The notes under the pieces were generated by a model that had not been told where the DNA came from, did not search any database, and saw only the letters and a list, made by a program, of their open reading frames with translations. 64,000 nucleotides of DNA, from positions 13,239,546 to 13,303,545 of the forward strand of contig CM028334.1 of assembly GCA_016647705.1 (NCBI GenBank), written 5' to 3'. The number at the start of each line of letters is the position of its first letter. The stretch's first letter is position 1. The DNA comes from Eucommia ulmoides. Taxonomy: Eukaryota; Streptophyta; Magnoliopsida; Garryales; Eucommiaceae. Below are positions 25,763-37,618 of the stretch, piece after piece. The position numbers and the translations under genes are program-made.

Positions 25763-26760
25763 ATCATGAGAATTATCATATTAAAGGCACATAAGGTTAA
25801 GGGGATATGGATGAGAAGGCTATAGGTTATCACGTTAAATGGCTCTATGCGAGAAATATGTTTCGGTTCGGATTTCAGGTAGAATTTATAACTCTTTTAA
25901 TACACGTATTTAATTACTCTCTTTATTGTGTAGTTCATGCTACTACAGTAATAATTGTTGTTTTTTGTGAAACAATTATGAGTACGTATTATGTGAATTA
26001 TGTGAGATACACGTTTATATGTTTATTTGAGATTTGATTGTTATGTGTTTATTTGGGATCTGATTGTTATGTGTTATTTTGGGATTAATTGGATACACGT
26101 ATTAGAGGAATTGAAGTTCTACTAAGCGTTAACTCACAACTCCAAAGTTTTTATCATAGGGCTGGTGAGCACGAAACTGCACCAGAAATTATATAAAAAT
26201 TTCCACCTGATTGTAGTTATTATTTACTGTTGTAAAAATTGATTCGATAAATTAAGTATAACTATTGTCGTCGTATCGTAATAATTGTACTTATCATTTA
26301 CCATTGTGAAATTAATTCGAGAAATCGATAATTATAATTATGATAAATTTTTTTCATTTTTTTTCCCTATTTGTTTAGTGTATTAGTTCTAGATTTCTCT
26401 TTCTGTCTATATATGAAAATTAAAGGCCCTTTGCAATCAATCACAACTTTCGAATTGTTTTCGTTTGAAGAAAATTATAAAAATATTTTAGCAATGAATA
26501 TTGGGTATTTAATTTAATATTATTCACTGTTATAAAATTCAACCGATAATTCGATAATTATAATTATCATTATAGTTATAAAATTGTAAAATTCTCCAAG
26601 GGGAGAGACCTAGTGGCAGCCCTGGGAAACCGGGCTGTTACAGAGTGATATCAGAACGGAACTATAGTAATACTAATTTATTTATAAATGGTGGAATATT
26701 TGGGGTAGAATTCTATGTAGGAGAAATCTAGTGGTTGCCCTAAGAAACCGGGTTGTTACA
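25202..26760 (+). mobile_element. Chromovirus-like LTR pair remnant inserted in the LINE
   Basis: It starts TGTAATACCC and ends TTGTTACA, flanked by a perfect 5-bp duplication, taaaa at 25197-25201 and again at 26761-26765. A first LTR runs to about 26642. It is followed by a tRNA-Met-like primer site ('gagtgatatcagaacgg'), about 70 bp of internal DNA, and then only the last 40 bp of a second LTR (26722-26760). Most of the element is therefore deleted. An AT microsatellite lies at 25716-25760. The same LTR family occurs reversed at 29812-31151. Confidence 0.88.
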
Positions 26761-27359
26761 TAAAAAATATCATTTAATTAATTGAAAAACTGTTTGCAAA
26801 CCTAAGGAATGAGGAGGCATCGGCATAAACAAACTCCTGACGTAATAATAAAGCTTTCCTTGCTAAATTTGGCAAGAAATGAATTAATGGTAAGGATTAT
26901 TTGTGGACGAAAGTGGTTAGTGATAAGTATAAGGGGGATCGTAGCCCCACAAATTGGGTCATTAAACCAAACCAATCCTTCCTTTGGAAAGTAGTTGTTA
27001 AGTCCAAAGAAATTCTAGCCAAGGGCATAAAATGGAAAATTGGTAACAGTTGCAATGTTAATCTTTGGATGGATTAATGGTGTGGGAATGGTCCCCTTGG
27101 GGACAAAAATTTGGAGGCTCTCTAATCTCAAAGTTACCGATATCGTTGATGGTGATGAAGATTAGATTGGGAAACCCATTCTCCCTCTCATAAATGATGA
27201 TCACATTAACATGATTCTAAGTATAACCCCTTCTACCTAGGGAGGTCATTTGGACTCCCAATGTCTCTAGGAAGTTTTCTATTAAAACTGCTTATGTCCT
27301 CACTGATGAGGAAAAAATTCCCAATACTATATCAAAGTGAAATTGAATTTAGAAACTTA

Positions 27360-27944
27360 GGCCCTGTTTGGTAACCGTTTCCATTCCAGAAATTCTCATT
27401 CAATTCCCAAATTTTTGGGAATTCTGTTTGAGAATAGTGTTTGGTAATTCTTGTTCTCATTCCTATTCCATTCCTATTTGAAAATTGTGCCCAATTTTTT
27501 CTTAAAAAATAAGAAACAAAAAAATTTGTTTCTTATTATTCTCATTTCATTCCCAAAACAATGTCACTGTTCATCCGTCGACCGACCACCGTCCGCCGCC
27601 GGCCATCTCCGACGATCGTCGCCAGTCACCTCCGAAATCATCGGTCGCCCACTGGCCACTGGCGGCCACCTTCTGGCACAGCTTGCCGACCACCGTTCGC
27701 CACCGTTACCCACCCGCCAGTCAACCGTCGCCGCCACCAGCCAAAGCAAAAAAATAATCTAAAAAAAAAATGGTTTTAAGATAAAATCATTACCAAATGC
27801 GATTTTGTTCCCAAAACAAAACAAAAAAATTATCGTTACCAAATGCGATTCTACTCCCAAGAAGGAAACAAAATTCTCATTCCATCCCATCCCATTCTCA
27901 TCCCACTGCTAGAATGGAAATAGAAACGGTTACCAAACGCCACC
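27360..27944. mobile_element. Tourist-like (PIF/Harbinger) non-autonomous element, copy 1
   Basis: The ends are 'ggccctgtttggtaaccgtt' and the reverse complement of 'ggtggcgtttggtaaccgtt', flanked by TTA on both sides (27357-27359 and 27945-27947), the target site preferred by PIF/Harbinger elements. The 585-bp body is AT-rich near the ends with a GC-rich core (27560-27750) that gives proline/arginine-rich open frames with no domain. It is inserted in the LINE. A second copy is at 55056-55601. Confidence 0.85.
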
Positions 27945-28399
27945 TTAAATTACCCCGAAATCTCATATTGTTTGCATAGCTTACTTTTCACAAAAGGTTG
28001 GTTACAAACCAATTTGGGGCCATCGCAATAAATACGTAACCAACATCTACCAAACATGTTTGGAAGGTGTCAAAACTCTAAACCACATTATTAGGCAGTG
28101 CAAATCGGGAGTATTTTGCTGACATTTTTTAGGGACATAATTATCATGACATGGAACTTTTATGGTGGATGAAAAGTGAAATTAAATGGAGTTCTCTTAA
28201 CTCTTCGCTTTCTTATACTTTCATTGCTATCATTCGGGAGATATGGAAAGACAGAAACAAAGAAGTAATTGAAGGAACTGTAATTGAATCTCTCATCTTA
28301 GTTAAAAGAATTGGTAGGCTTAGTAGAGAAATTTGTAAAGTCTTTCACAAAAAAATATCTTCTAAATGGCCCTTTAGCACGACCATCTACTAAATGGTA

Positions 28400-29180
28400 T
28401 TTTTCGGTGGCAGATTTTAATGATGCTTGGAATCAAATCACTGGACACGTTGGCTTCTGAGACCGAGGAGGTGATTGACAACGATAATTATCTTACTTTC
28501 TCTCGATTTAGTTCTTGCAAAACAATGTACCCTAGGTGAGCATGTCGACGTTGCACTTCCTGTATGAGAATCAATACAGGTTTATGAGAGAAAGGTAATG
28601 TAGTATGGTCGAGAGCATATGATATTGCATATGATTTCACATAAAAAGAACATACCTCAAACCTCTAGGGTTCTAACTTTTATATAGGAAGTGGAGAAGA
28701 CTTGTTTGACAAGTTTTCCTTAATTTTCTAGATACCAGTATGGTAAGTGACGCAAATCTCAGTTCCCTTTCTATAAAGATGGTGGGATGGCAGGCGGAGA
28801 TTGCTGGACCGTTATAGCAACAGTGGTTTCTTTTGGGGATAGACAACTCTTACCATCTTTGGAGTAGGAGCATGAAGGCACTCATTCCCTAAGAGTAATG
28901 ACCCGAGATGGGCGTGGAGATCCAGAATGGATATGGAAACCCAGGTGGATGTAGTGACCGAAGCGGATATATAGAAGGGCTTATCCGATCGGTCAATTCT
29001 GGAAATACTTGATTGGACGTGTGTTCGAGGACACGTGGTGGCCTTGTGTGTTATGGCTGAATTTCTCCTCATAAGATTTCTTTAAACTCAACAAATATGG
29101 GAGTGCGCTTGGAAACCTAGAAAGATGCGGCTTTGGAAGAGTTGTCTGAGATAGTCTAGGAGTTTGGATCATCAATTATT
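28400..29180. mobile_element. LTR-like insertion in the LINE RNase H region (tentative)
   Basis: LINE similarity stops at about 28393 and resumes at about 29180. The DNA between has no coding frame of its own that I recognise. A stretch near 28680-28725 ('ttatataggaagtggagaag') resembles in layout the LTR at 10210-10260 ('tttataaggggtgtgagaag'), so it may be a solo LTR related to the gypsy remnant at 8380-10640. Tips and target duplication were not found. Confidence 0.4.
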
Positions 29181-29811
29181 TTGGGCAACTGACCTCCTGC
29201 ACAACGTTGGAAGTCAAAATTCGTAGTATTCACACGGGGATACGCATTGACTCATCTCGGGATATCCCAAGACTCATGGTGGAGACAGACTCAATAAAAA
29301 TAGTTGAGCTAATCCTTGAAGATTGCCCACACACTTATCAACTAAAGTCGTGGGTTGTAGACTATGCCAGATCCCTAAAGAATAATAATTATACGTTGCA
29401 ATATGTTCTGAGAGATGCCAACAAGTGCGTAGACCCTCTTTCCAAGACAGACACAATGGGCAAAAAAGTTTTGAAGATCCTTGAATCCCTGCACGAGGAT
29501 ATGATTAGTATACTTCTTGCCGAGATGGATCAGGGGGCTTTTGATACGATGTCCTAATTTTTCTTTTTCATGAGTGTACCAAAAAAAATGAAGAAAAATC
29601 ATTTTCAACTCTTATTCTTGAATTTTGATAAAAACACTAGCCAATATCCAAATGCCTATTAAAGTTTGTGGTAGTTGCAACTATCTCATTCATATTAATT
29701 TTAATTGTCTTAAATGCGACATTGAAGCTTAATTGGTAATAAATAATCAATCACACAAATTATTTTGTATTGTGTGTTTGATGTCACGATCTAAACTTGT
29801 TCAGTCTTTGT

Positions 29812-30763
29812 TGTAACAACCCGATTTTCCAGGGCTGCCACGCGATTTCTCCCTTTGGAGAATTAACACCAAATTTAAATGACTATTATTTTATTACTCA
29901 TACATCTGAGAAATTTTATAAAGCGGCAACAATTATATTTATCAAATTATAATTATCGAATCAATAATTATTATAATTTTTACTAATAATAGTTAGTAAC
30001 CACATCACTAATTAGTTTAATCACGTTTAAACTAATTAGTATAATTAGTTGATAACCCAAGATATCAACTGATAACATATCACCCACTTCCAGATTACTA
30101 ATTATAATAACCACATTACAAGCTATCACTAATAGTATAATTTTATTGAGAATGTAATTATATGATTGTGGTTTAATTTAGTTCCACTAATATTATAATT
30201 ATAATATAAGTGATAATTATAATATTAGTGTTATTATATGAGTATAACACTATAATTAATCGGAGTGGTAAATATGATTATAACAATATTTACAACAATA
30301 AACAATAATTATAATTATTACAAATTAAATAAAAATCAAAGATAATTTTTAGTGTAGTTTCATTCTCAACGGCTCTGCAATCAAAACTATGAGATTGTGA
30401 GTCAACGCTCAGTAGAGTTTCAACCCCTCTAATACGTGCATTTAATTAATACAACAAATAGAGCACATTAGCATGATTTTCACATAATTTTTTATATAAT
30501 CCTAATTATATCATGCGAACTAACAAATATAATTTACCAACAATAGTAACGTAAATCATCCAATAGACAGATTAAATACAAATATTAAAAGAGTTAGAAA
30601 TTCTACCTAAACTCCGAATCGTAATATTTTGAATCGAAAGATAATATTATAAATACCTCCCGCAGCCTTCCCATTATCATCTTATTCTTCCATCCTTCAT
30701 TTTTCTATTATATATAAACTATATGTAATATAAGTTGAGAGCTTTTCTTAACTTTCTCATTAA

Positions 30764-30809
<46 letters not shown>

Positions 30810-31151
30810 CTTTTGATGCCAAACGTGACATTTACTCACTTTTTCTTATTATTTTAATTTTTTGTGTTGTCTTCTCATAATGAAGGCAACACAACCCTAT
30901 GATATACATATATTTGTATTTTACACTTTTACCCTTAAAGTAAAGATAACATTTATTATATCACAAAATTTTTAAAATTATATTTCAAATAATACAATAG
31001 TCCCAAAAGTTTTAAAAGTCAAATTAAAATTAATATTTAACCCCAAAAATTATCAAATATTATTTATACAGTAAATTTGTAAAGCAATCCCAAAAATATT
31101 AAATTTATATAAAATAATATTTTTAAAAATATAAATTTTTGGAATATTACA
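29812..31151 (-). mobile_element. Solo LTR, second chromovirus-like family, 1340 bp
   Basis: On the minus strand it starts TGTAATATTCC and ends GGGTTGTTACA, matching the tips of the LTR at 25202-26760. A perfect 5-bp duplication flanks it, tttgt at 29807-29811 and at 31152-31156. There is no internal region. It includes an (ATT)n run at about 30765-30808. Confidence 0.88.
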
Positions 31152-31172
31152 TTTGTTCTCACACATGACCAC

Positions 31173-33534
31173 TGTTGGCCCACTGAGCTACCCAAGAGGG
31201 AGGTGAATTGGGTAGATATAAAAATTTAAACAATTTAAATTTTTTCAACACTTAATAAATCAAATAATCAATTTATCCTAAATCAATTATTATATTTGTT
31301 ATACAGCGGATAATGTATTCAATCTAAGTACACACCCAAACAAAATATAAAGAAAATAAACAAAGCAGAACACCGTGATATATCTTAGTTCAACAAGCTA
31401 GCCTTACTTTATCCAGTCTCCCGAGCTCCACGGGTATTCGCACCCACCAAAAATTCAGATTTCTTTGAAGGTAGGAACCAAACTCTCACAATGATTCTTT
31501 TCACAGAGTCAGAATCAACCTTTACAAAAAAAAAAAATAAAAAAAAATCACAAGATAAGGAAGAAACCTATCTTTTTGTAGGCTTAAGATTAATCTAATT
31601 CTATTACAGGAAGAATAACAACCTAATATTTTTAACAGGCTTAAGATCAAATCTCATAAACACTCATAAGTATAATTTTCTCAGGTAATGATTGAACCCT
31701 TATAATTTGCTCAAAAATAAATTTTATTTAGGAAGAATTCATACCTAAGTCTTTTCAAGGAAAAATAATAACCTAATATTTTTATACTTTAGGTAGAGAT
31801 CAAATCTCAATCTTTTTTTCGGAAAAGATTGAAACCTCAGTTACCCTGACTAGATACAGCCCCAATCGTAACCAATCTGCACAAACTCACCAAATACAAA
31901 AAATGAGTTTCTTTCTACTCGAAACTTCTACCACCTCAAACAAAATTATACTCAATTAATGTTCTGAAATTTATTAGTGATAGAATTTAAGTGAAGAATT
32001 TAATATCTGATTATAATAAGTGGGTGTAGAACAAAATTAAGCATGTGATCAGATAATCACAAAAATCGTTTTAAAAAGATTTTTATGTTCTTTAAGTTTG
32101 AAAATGATTTTACTACAATCTTATAATTAAGTAATCAATAATAATATGAAATCAAATGTAAGCACAACAATTTAGAAAGATTTCACCAGGAAACCACCAA
32201 AAAAATATAATCAGAATTGCAAGACAGCAAAAATCGGTGATACTAACTCAACAACGCTTTAACTCAATAATTGTTTCACATAATAATCTCACAAATGATT
32301 TCTTGAATAAATCTTAGAATAATATCTCGAAGAAAAGCTCAGGAACTTGATAGTTCTAATGTGGTGGTGTATCATGATATGAAATTCGCATATCTATTTA
32401 AACAGGTTTGAAACAAGCCCTCCAATGGCTAGTTTTCACAAGATATGACTTTAAAGTGCATCTATAGACCCCATATATCATAACCATTCAATCCTGGTGT
32501 AATTCACTCAAATATAACTTTTAAAACTTTCAATTACGTCCACAAATTATTTCTCAATTACAAATCGCATAGATATGAAGTATTTAATAAACCAAATTGA
32601 GAAAATATTTAATTATATGTACCATATCTCTAGGGATATCAAAATAAATATTTTATATCTTTAATATATTCAAATCCCCAAAATATCTCCTTCAGACTTG
32701 CCAAAAAATGGCTAGTTTTTTATTTGATCCTTAAAATCTTTGAAATTTTAACCACATAGTCAGGTGACCGATCATCAGCCCATTGGTTGACCAAACAATA
32801 CAGCCCTTGATACAAGCCAGCCCTTAAAGGGCAGTTGGTTGACCGAATCCCCCAAGGTCGGCTGACCGATCGATTCAGGATGTTATCCAAGCCAAAATCG
32901 AGCCCTGATCAATTGACCGATCCACTACGGTCGGTTGACCAATCGATTCAAAGAATTATACTTTGGCCAATCGGTTAACCTATTTCTCTTGGTCGATCGA
33001 TTCATAGAGTTTCAACTTTCCAGCCCATAGACAATCGGTTGACCAATCCTATACCATTCAGTTGATCGATCAGTACTGGAACTCTCTTTTTTCAACTTGT
33101 TTCAACTCCAAAATTCATCATTTAATCCCATTAACTGATTGCTTTTTTCGGTTAATACAATTGACCCCCATATTCAATTTTGAATAATAATCTTATTTAG
33201 ATCAATTTTCATTTTTCAATTTCATATTGGAGTAAATAATTGAATAGTAATTAGGATCCTATACTTTATCAAATTAAATACACAAATATATAATTCATCA
33301 ATTTGTGTCGTGCATGATCCTAATTCAGGATACATTAAGAGTATAAGAGTGTTTGAGTTGTTTTCACATAATTTCTTCGAAATCTTCAACACGCTTCATT
33401 TCTTTAATGTTCATCTTTGCATCCTTGATAATTTCTTCTTGATTTGGAACTCTTATACTAAATCACTCAATAAACACATTAGTTCTACAAAAAACATCAG
33501 CCCTTAATTGTCCACCAAAACCTCGAGATCAACA
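31173..33534 (-). repeat. 3' LTR of the SIRE-like element, 2362 bp
   Basis: In element orientation it starts TGTTGATCTCGAGG after a purine-rich tract and ends GGCCAACA. It carries many direct and reversed TTGACC motifs at 32760-33080. Confidence 0.78.
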
Positions 33535-33834
33535 ATCTTCCCATTTTTTATGATGACAATTAACTTTGATGTTTTCTTCAAAACAAAAAGGAAAAAGTAC
33601 ATTTTAAACCCTCTAAGTATTAGCATATTTCTAAATGGTCCCTCTCCATTTGAGTGTTTTATTTTAAACCCTCTACGTATTAGCATATTTTTAAATGGTT
33701 CTTCTGTCAAAAAATCCATCAAATCTAACGAAATAGAGAGGCAAAATAGTCTTTTTATACAATTTTAATTTTTTAATGATTTTTTTCCTAATCTCTCTCT
33801 TTCCCGCTCAACTTTCTCTCTCTTCCTCCCTATG

Positions 33835-33970
33835 AAAACACCCCCGTAACAAGGGGTGTTCACCTCCTATGTTTTCATAGGGGGTGTTTTCACCCCTGTT
33901 TTTCACAAGTGGTGAACACCCCCTGTTATAGGGGTGTTTTCACCCCCCCATTAAGGGGGTGAAATGCCCC
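33835..33970. repeat. Palindromic 'ggggtgttttcacccc' cluster beside the left TIR
   Basis: Repeated blocks of 'ggggtg', 'tttcaccccc' and 'acaccccctg' form several overlapping inverted repeats just inside the left terminal repeat of the Pack-MULE. Only the outer 'cccccgtaaca' piece is echoed at the right end. Confidence 0.75.
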
Positions 33971-35234
33971 CATGCAACACAGGGATGAGGGAAGATTTTA
34001 TGGCTATAAAATCTCTTAAGGGATTCTTGGTATTGTCGTGAATGTAAGCCGTTGTCATGAGGGAAGATTTTATGGCCGCCGGACTCCATTCCAGGTGCCT
34101 AGCCTTGAGTAGTACGGCGATTCCACTTATATGTGGACAGGACATTGAAGTTCTGGACAAGATGTTGAATTTTGTTTTCCTGTGATCTATCGGTAAACTC
34201 GACGGACCCAAATCGTCGGTCCAAGTGGCCAAAATGTTGACACCAGGAGCGACTACGTCTAGCTTGAGAATCTCTAGAGAGAGAAAATGGGGTCCTCTAG
34301 ACGAAAACGCATCGACCACCGACGAGGGCTTGATGCCCACTTTTGTCCCTAAATACCCTATAGTTCCGATGGCGTTGGGGTTTGTCAAAGCGTAGTGTTT
34401 AATCGCTTTACCTTCAATTTCTCCAATGGCGATTGCCGAAAGAAAATGGCAGTCAACAACCAACTCCTCTTCGTTAGCGGCGGTGTTTGATAAAATCATT
34501 CCTACTCCGCCAGCATCTTTCACCACCTGGCCCTTTTGGACTCTCGGACTGATTCCATGGTCACATATCACAATTTTTCTGACGACACTTCGCTAGTCCA
34601 AAGTTCTCTCTAAACACAACAAGCTCAGATCGGGACTATTCGGGTTACTCCCTCTATATACCAAGCGATATTGTTTTCTTGTTGAAAGGTTTATTCTAAC
34701 TTTATACAGTGAAACTCCTCTCATGGATTTATAAGCATCGAGCTTTACAATTGCTAAAAAATCTTTGTCCATCGTGCTAGCTCCGACGGAAGTTATCCAC
34801 GGAGATACATTTGTTAAACAATCTGGGTTAGGATCGTCGTTTTTGGTGGAGCAAGAAACAAAAAGACCGATCTCCACCTCTCCGAACACTACGATTGACA
34901 AGCTATCGCGGTGGTATGAGGAAACCCCGCCGCCCGAAGAGATAGACAAGACGTTGACTCTGTCGGCCACCGCACGATCGACATCGGAGAGAATGTCTGA
35001 GCTGAAACAGTCTTCGGCCCAGTAGACTTTAGAAGTGATGATTCTCACGTCAGGATCTATCCCCCAGGCGGTGTCGTGAGCGTAACCCAAGAGATTGGCT
35101 CTAGGGATCGAAGATCCGGCGACTGTTGTTATCGTATGGGTCCCATACCCGTCTTGATCTCTCAGTGATTTGTACTCATCTTGCTCGTTGATATTGCCAG
35201 AAGTGGCTTCATAGCAATGGTAAAACTCTAGCAC
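33951..35234 (-). pseudogene. Captured subtilase fragment (SBT1.3-like), inside the Pack-MULE
   Basis: Two consecutive open frames on the minus strand (35234-34593 and 34571-33951) read as the middle of a plant subtilisin-like serine protease, closest by wording to SBT1.3. The first begins just before the His region and runs through the S8 domain ('AVADRVNVLSISSGGGVSS', 'VSPWITSVGASTMD'). The second covers the PA-like part ('SPRVQKGQVVKDAGGVGMIL'), the Asn-to-Ser stretch ('VVAPGVNILATW') and the Ser box ('TSMSCPH'). The signal peptide, prodomain, catalytic Asp region and C-terminal Fn3-like domain are missing. The His box reads DGYGTHT instead of DGHGTHT (residue 30 of the first frame), so the catalytic His is replaced. 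A frame break separates the two parts. Protease activity is not expected. Confidence 0.88.
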
Positions 35235-36414
35235 CTACTATTTTTTTGTTACGGGGGGCGATAGGGAGGGAGGGAGTTAAGCGAGAGAGAAAGAGAAAGA
35301 GAAAGTGAAGGAGGAAGAGATAGAGTTGAGCGGGAGAGAGAGTGTGAGAGAAGTCAAAGAAGAAAGAAAAAATAAAAAGAAAAAAGAAAAGAAAAGAAAA
35401 ATAAAAAAAAAATGATTAAAAAATAAAAAAAATAAAAAATTACAATTTTGCCCTCAAAATTCAATTAGTTTAGATGGAATTGCTGACGGAAAGACCAAAT
35501 AAAAATGTGTTTATATCTAGAGGGTTTAAAATGAAACGCTCAAATAGATAGGGACCATTTAGAAATGTATCAATACCTGGAGGGTTTAAAATATATTTTT
35601 CCCAAATAAAAATATAACCACGCTCTCCCTAAATCAGAGGGCGGGTTTTTTATTTCATTTAAGCACAATCATGAAGATAATTCAACAGATATAAGCATAT
35701 TCAATAGTAAAGATATTCAATAAAGCATAATTATCATCATTTCGCTGAAGTTTTATCATTTATCAGTGCAATGCTTAGGCGAACAAATTCCTAAACATTA
35801 ACTAACTCATTTAAAACGCAATAATGATTTCCCATTTATACTTCCCTCTTTGTCAATTAATTCAATTCAATAAACATCAAACATATTCTCCCCATTTGTT
35901 ATCTTAAAAAGTGGGGAAAGGGAACCAAAAACATTTTATCCCTAAATGAAATATTTTTCTTTAAAAGCTCATAAACTCTTCTTGATTTTCAATAAAAAAA
36001 ACCAATTTATAAAGAATAATTTTTAATAAGAGAACAAAATCAATTTTTTAAGTATTAAAAACCATTTTAAAATTTTCAAACTATTTGTAGATCATCATAG
36101 AGAATAAACATTAAGCAAAACCGATGAAATCTAGATAACCACAATAAACTACATACTAATCAGTCAAGTACCCGAAATCCTAACTCAAGTTGTTACAGAC
36201 CAAAGTACTTAAAGTGAGATGAGTTCAACATAACACAATTGAAAATGATAGAGGATAAAAACTAATGAGGACCTTGCCCAGTGAATGGATAATACGGTCC
36301 CAACGGGCTAGTCGCCGACTGTTGTGGATACTGGACAATAGGTTGAACGCTCGAGTGCATCCGCTGATAATATGGCATTAATGGTCCTTCCCCTGACGGC
36401 CCCGATGCAAAAGA

Positions 36415-37618
36415 TCATGCGAAAGATTGTTGCGCACCAAATGTAGTTTGTCCACTGAAGTGTTGTTGGGCTCTAAACTGCTGTTGGGCGGTAAAATGTG
36501 AGCTTTGCATGAATTGGAACATTTGTTCCATATTTCTTGTGATTCTGCCGAATCCAACCTCCATAGTCTCCGTAATCCTTCCGTATCCGGTATTCATATT
36601 CACATTCATCTCAGCCATACCGCTTTCTAGCCCAAACATCTAGTAATCAATAATATTCGCATATACCTGGAGATTATCAACCTGATCTCGAAGCAAGTCC
36701 ATTTTTTGCTCTGAACTCAACTCTTTCTCATCATCTTCGTTTTCTTCTTCCACCATCATTTTCGGTTTCTCCTAACTCCTCTTTTTCACACATCTATTCC
36801 TTTTAAATTCATACCCCATTAAAACGACATTACTCATATTTATCCAAGCCGGGGTTATTGAGAAGAATTTTATTTCTTCCTGATCAACTTCCACTCCAAA
36901 GTAGTTAAACACTCTTTGAAGTACATCAGTATAGGGTAACACTCTAGAGGGTTTTTGTAGATGATATTTCATGTGATCTAGCATGATATAGACTAAGTCA
37001 AGTTTTCTCCTTTCAACAATCTCATTCAGCAAATACAAATCAAACTCATTCACATTCGCATAACTTCATCCTCTAGGCAAAATCGTATGTAAAATCATCG
37101 CATGAATGAGGTGGTGTTCAAGTGATAGCAATCCCGTTCTATCTCCATCCAACCCAAACTTATTTGCGATTTCAGTTCTATTAAAATTTCACAAAAGCTA
37201 ATGAGGGGTATTGTAGGGAAACACATTTCCTCTATCCAACTTCAAAATTTCACTTAGAAAGGCCCTATTAAACCTAATCTTTTTCCCTTTAACAAACGAC
37301 GTCATATATTCATCATTAAATGTAAGGTTGCTATAGAATATCCTTACCCAAATCAACATCCACTTATTACTTTGGGAGATAAAATCGGTCCAACCCAAAA
37401 CACTAACATACTATTCAAGATCAAGATTTTTTTTTCTTTAAACCAACAAAATCTTTAGGTTTACAACATAAAACCTTTCGATTAGCAAATTCCACTTTAT
37501 ATTTTAGTTCCTCCTCCTTGCTCCGAAAGTAATTTTTGTCAAATTTAGCTCTTGGGGTAGGCATCTTGATTTTAGGCACTTTCACACTACTTTTAAGTTC
37601 AACCAACCAAGAAAACAC
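36415..37618 (-). pseudogene. Envelope-like / 'putative plant transposon protein' ORF remnant of the SIRE-like element
   Basis: Consecutive minus-strand pieces read 'MPTPRAKFDKNYFRSKEEEL', 'FVKGKKIRFNRAFLSEILKL', 'LPYTDVLQRVFNYFGVEVD' and a Gln/Phe-rich tail. This wording matches a family of plant retroelement proteins annotated as putative plant transposon or envelope-like proteins, usually found downstream of pol in SIRE-type elements. Fossil with several breaks. The exact family name is uncertain. Confidence 0.6.

Larger units (their letters stand above)
23480..29620 (+). mobile_element. 5'-truncated LINE (plant L1-type), broken into segments by insertions
   Basis: The readable segments are 23525-25201, 26761-27359, 27945-28393 and about 29180-29557. 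The first shows the L1 linker before RT ('ARITWLELGNSNNKFFHSMA') and reverse transcriptase wording ('NQSGFVLG', 'GLHQGDPLSPCLF'), then a C-terminal part ('YLGIPLIYGSQSKNHYNKVL'). The second continues with 'NWVIKPNQSFLWKVVV'. The last is a plant RNase H (RVT_3) tail ('VETDSIKIVELILEDC', 'VLRDANKCVDPLSK'). ORF1 and endonuclease are missing at the 5' side. There are many stops and frame changes, so it is an inactive old copy. The exact 5' and 3' ends are uncertain. Confidence 0.8.
33590..35603 (-). mobile_element. Pack-MULE: Mutator-like element carrying a subtilase gene fragment
   Basis: There are long terminal inverted repeats. The left side, 33590 to about 33850, starts 'ggaaaaagtacattttaaac'. 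The right side, about 35252-35603, gives 'gggaaaaatatattttaaac' on the other strand. Both continue with 'atttctaaatggtccct', a CT/GA-rich block, 'ccgctcaact' and 'cccccgtaaca'. The flanks are 9 bp differing at one base (aaacaaaaa at 33581-33589, aaataaaaa at 35604-35612), which fits Mutator-like target duplications. The interior has no transposase. It holds an intronless fragment of a host protease gene, which defines a Pack-MULE. The host site is the internal region of the SIRE-like element. Confidence 0.82.

Noticed and set aside
27451-27779. Arg/Pro-rich open frames in three overlapping frames
   Set aside because: They lie in the GC-rich core of a Tourist-like element, and the frames overlap with none favoured.
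34765-35025. Plus-strand open frame in the Pack-MULE
   Set aside because: It is the antisense shadow of the captured subtilase.
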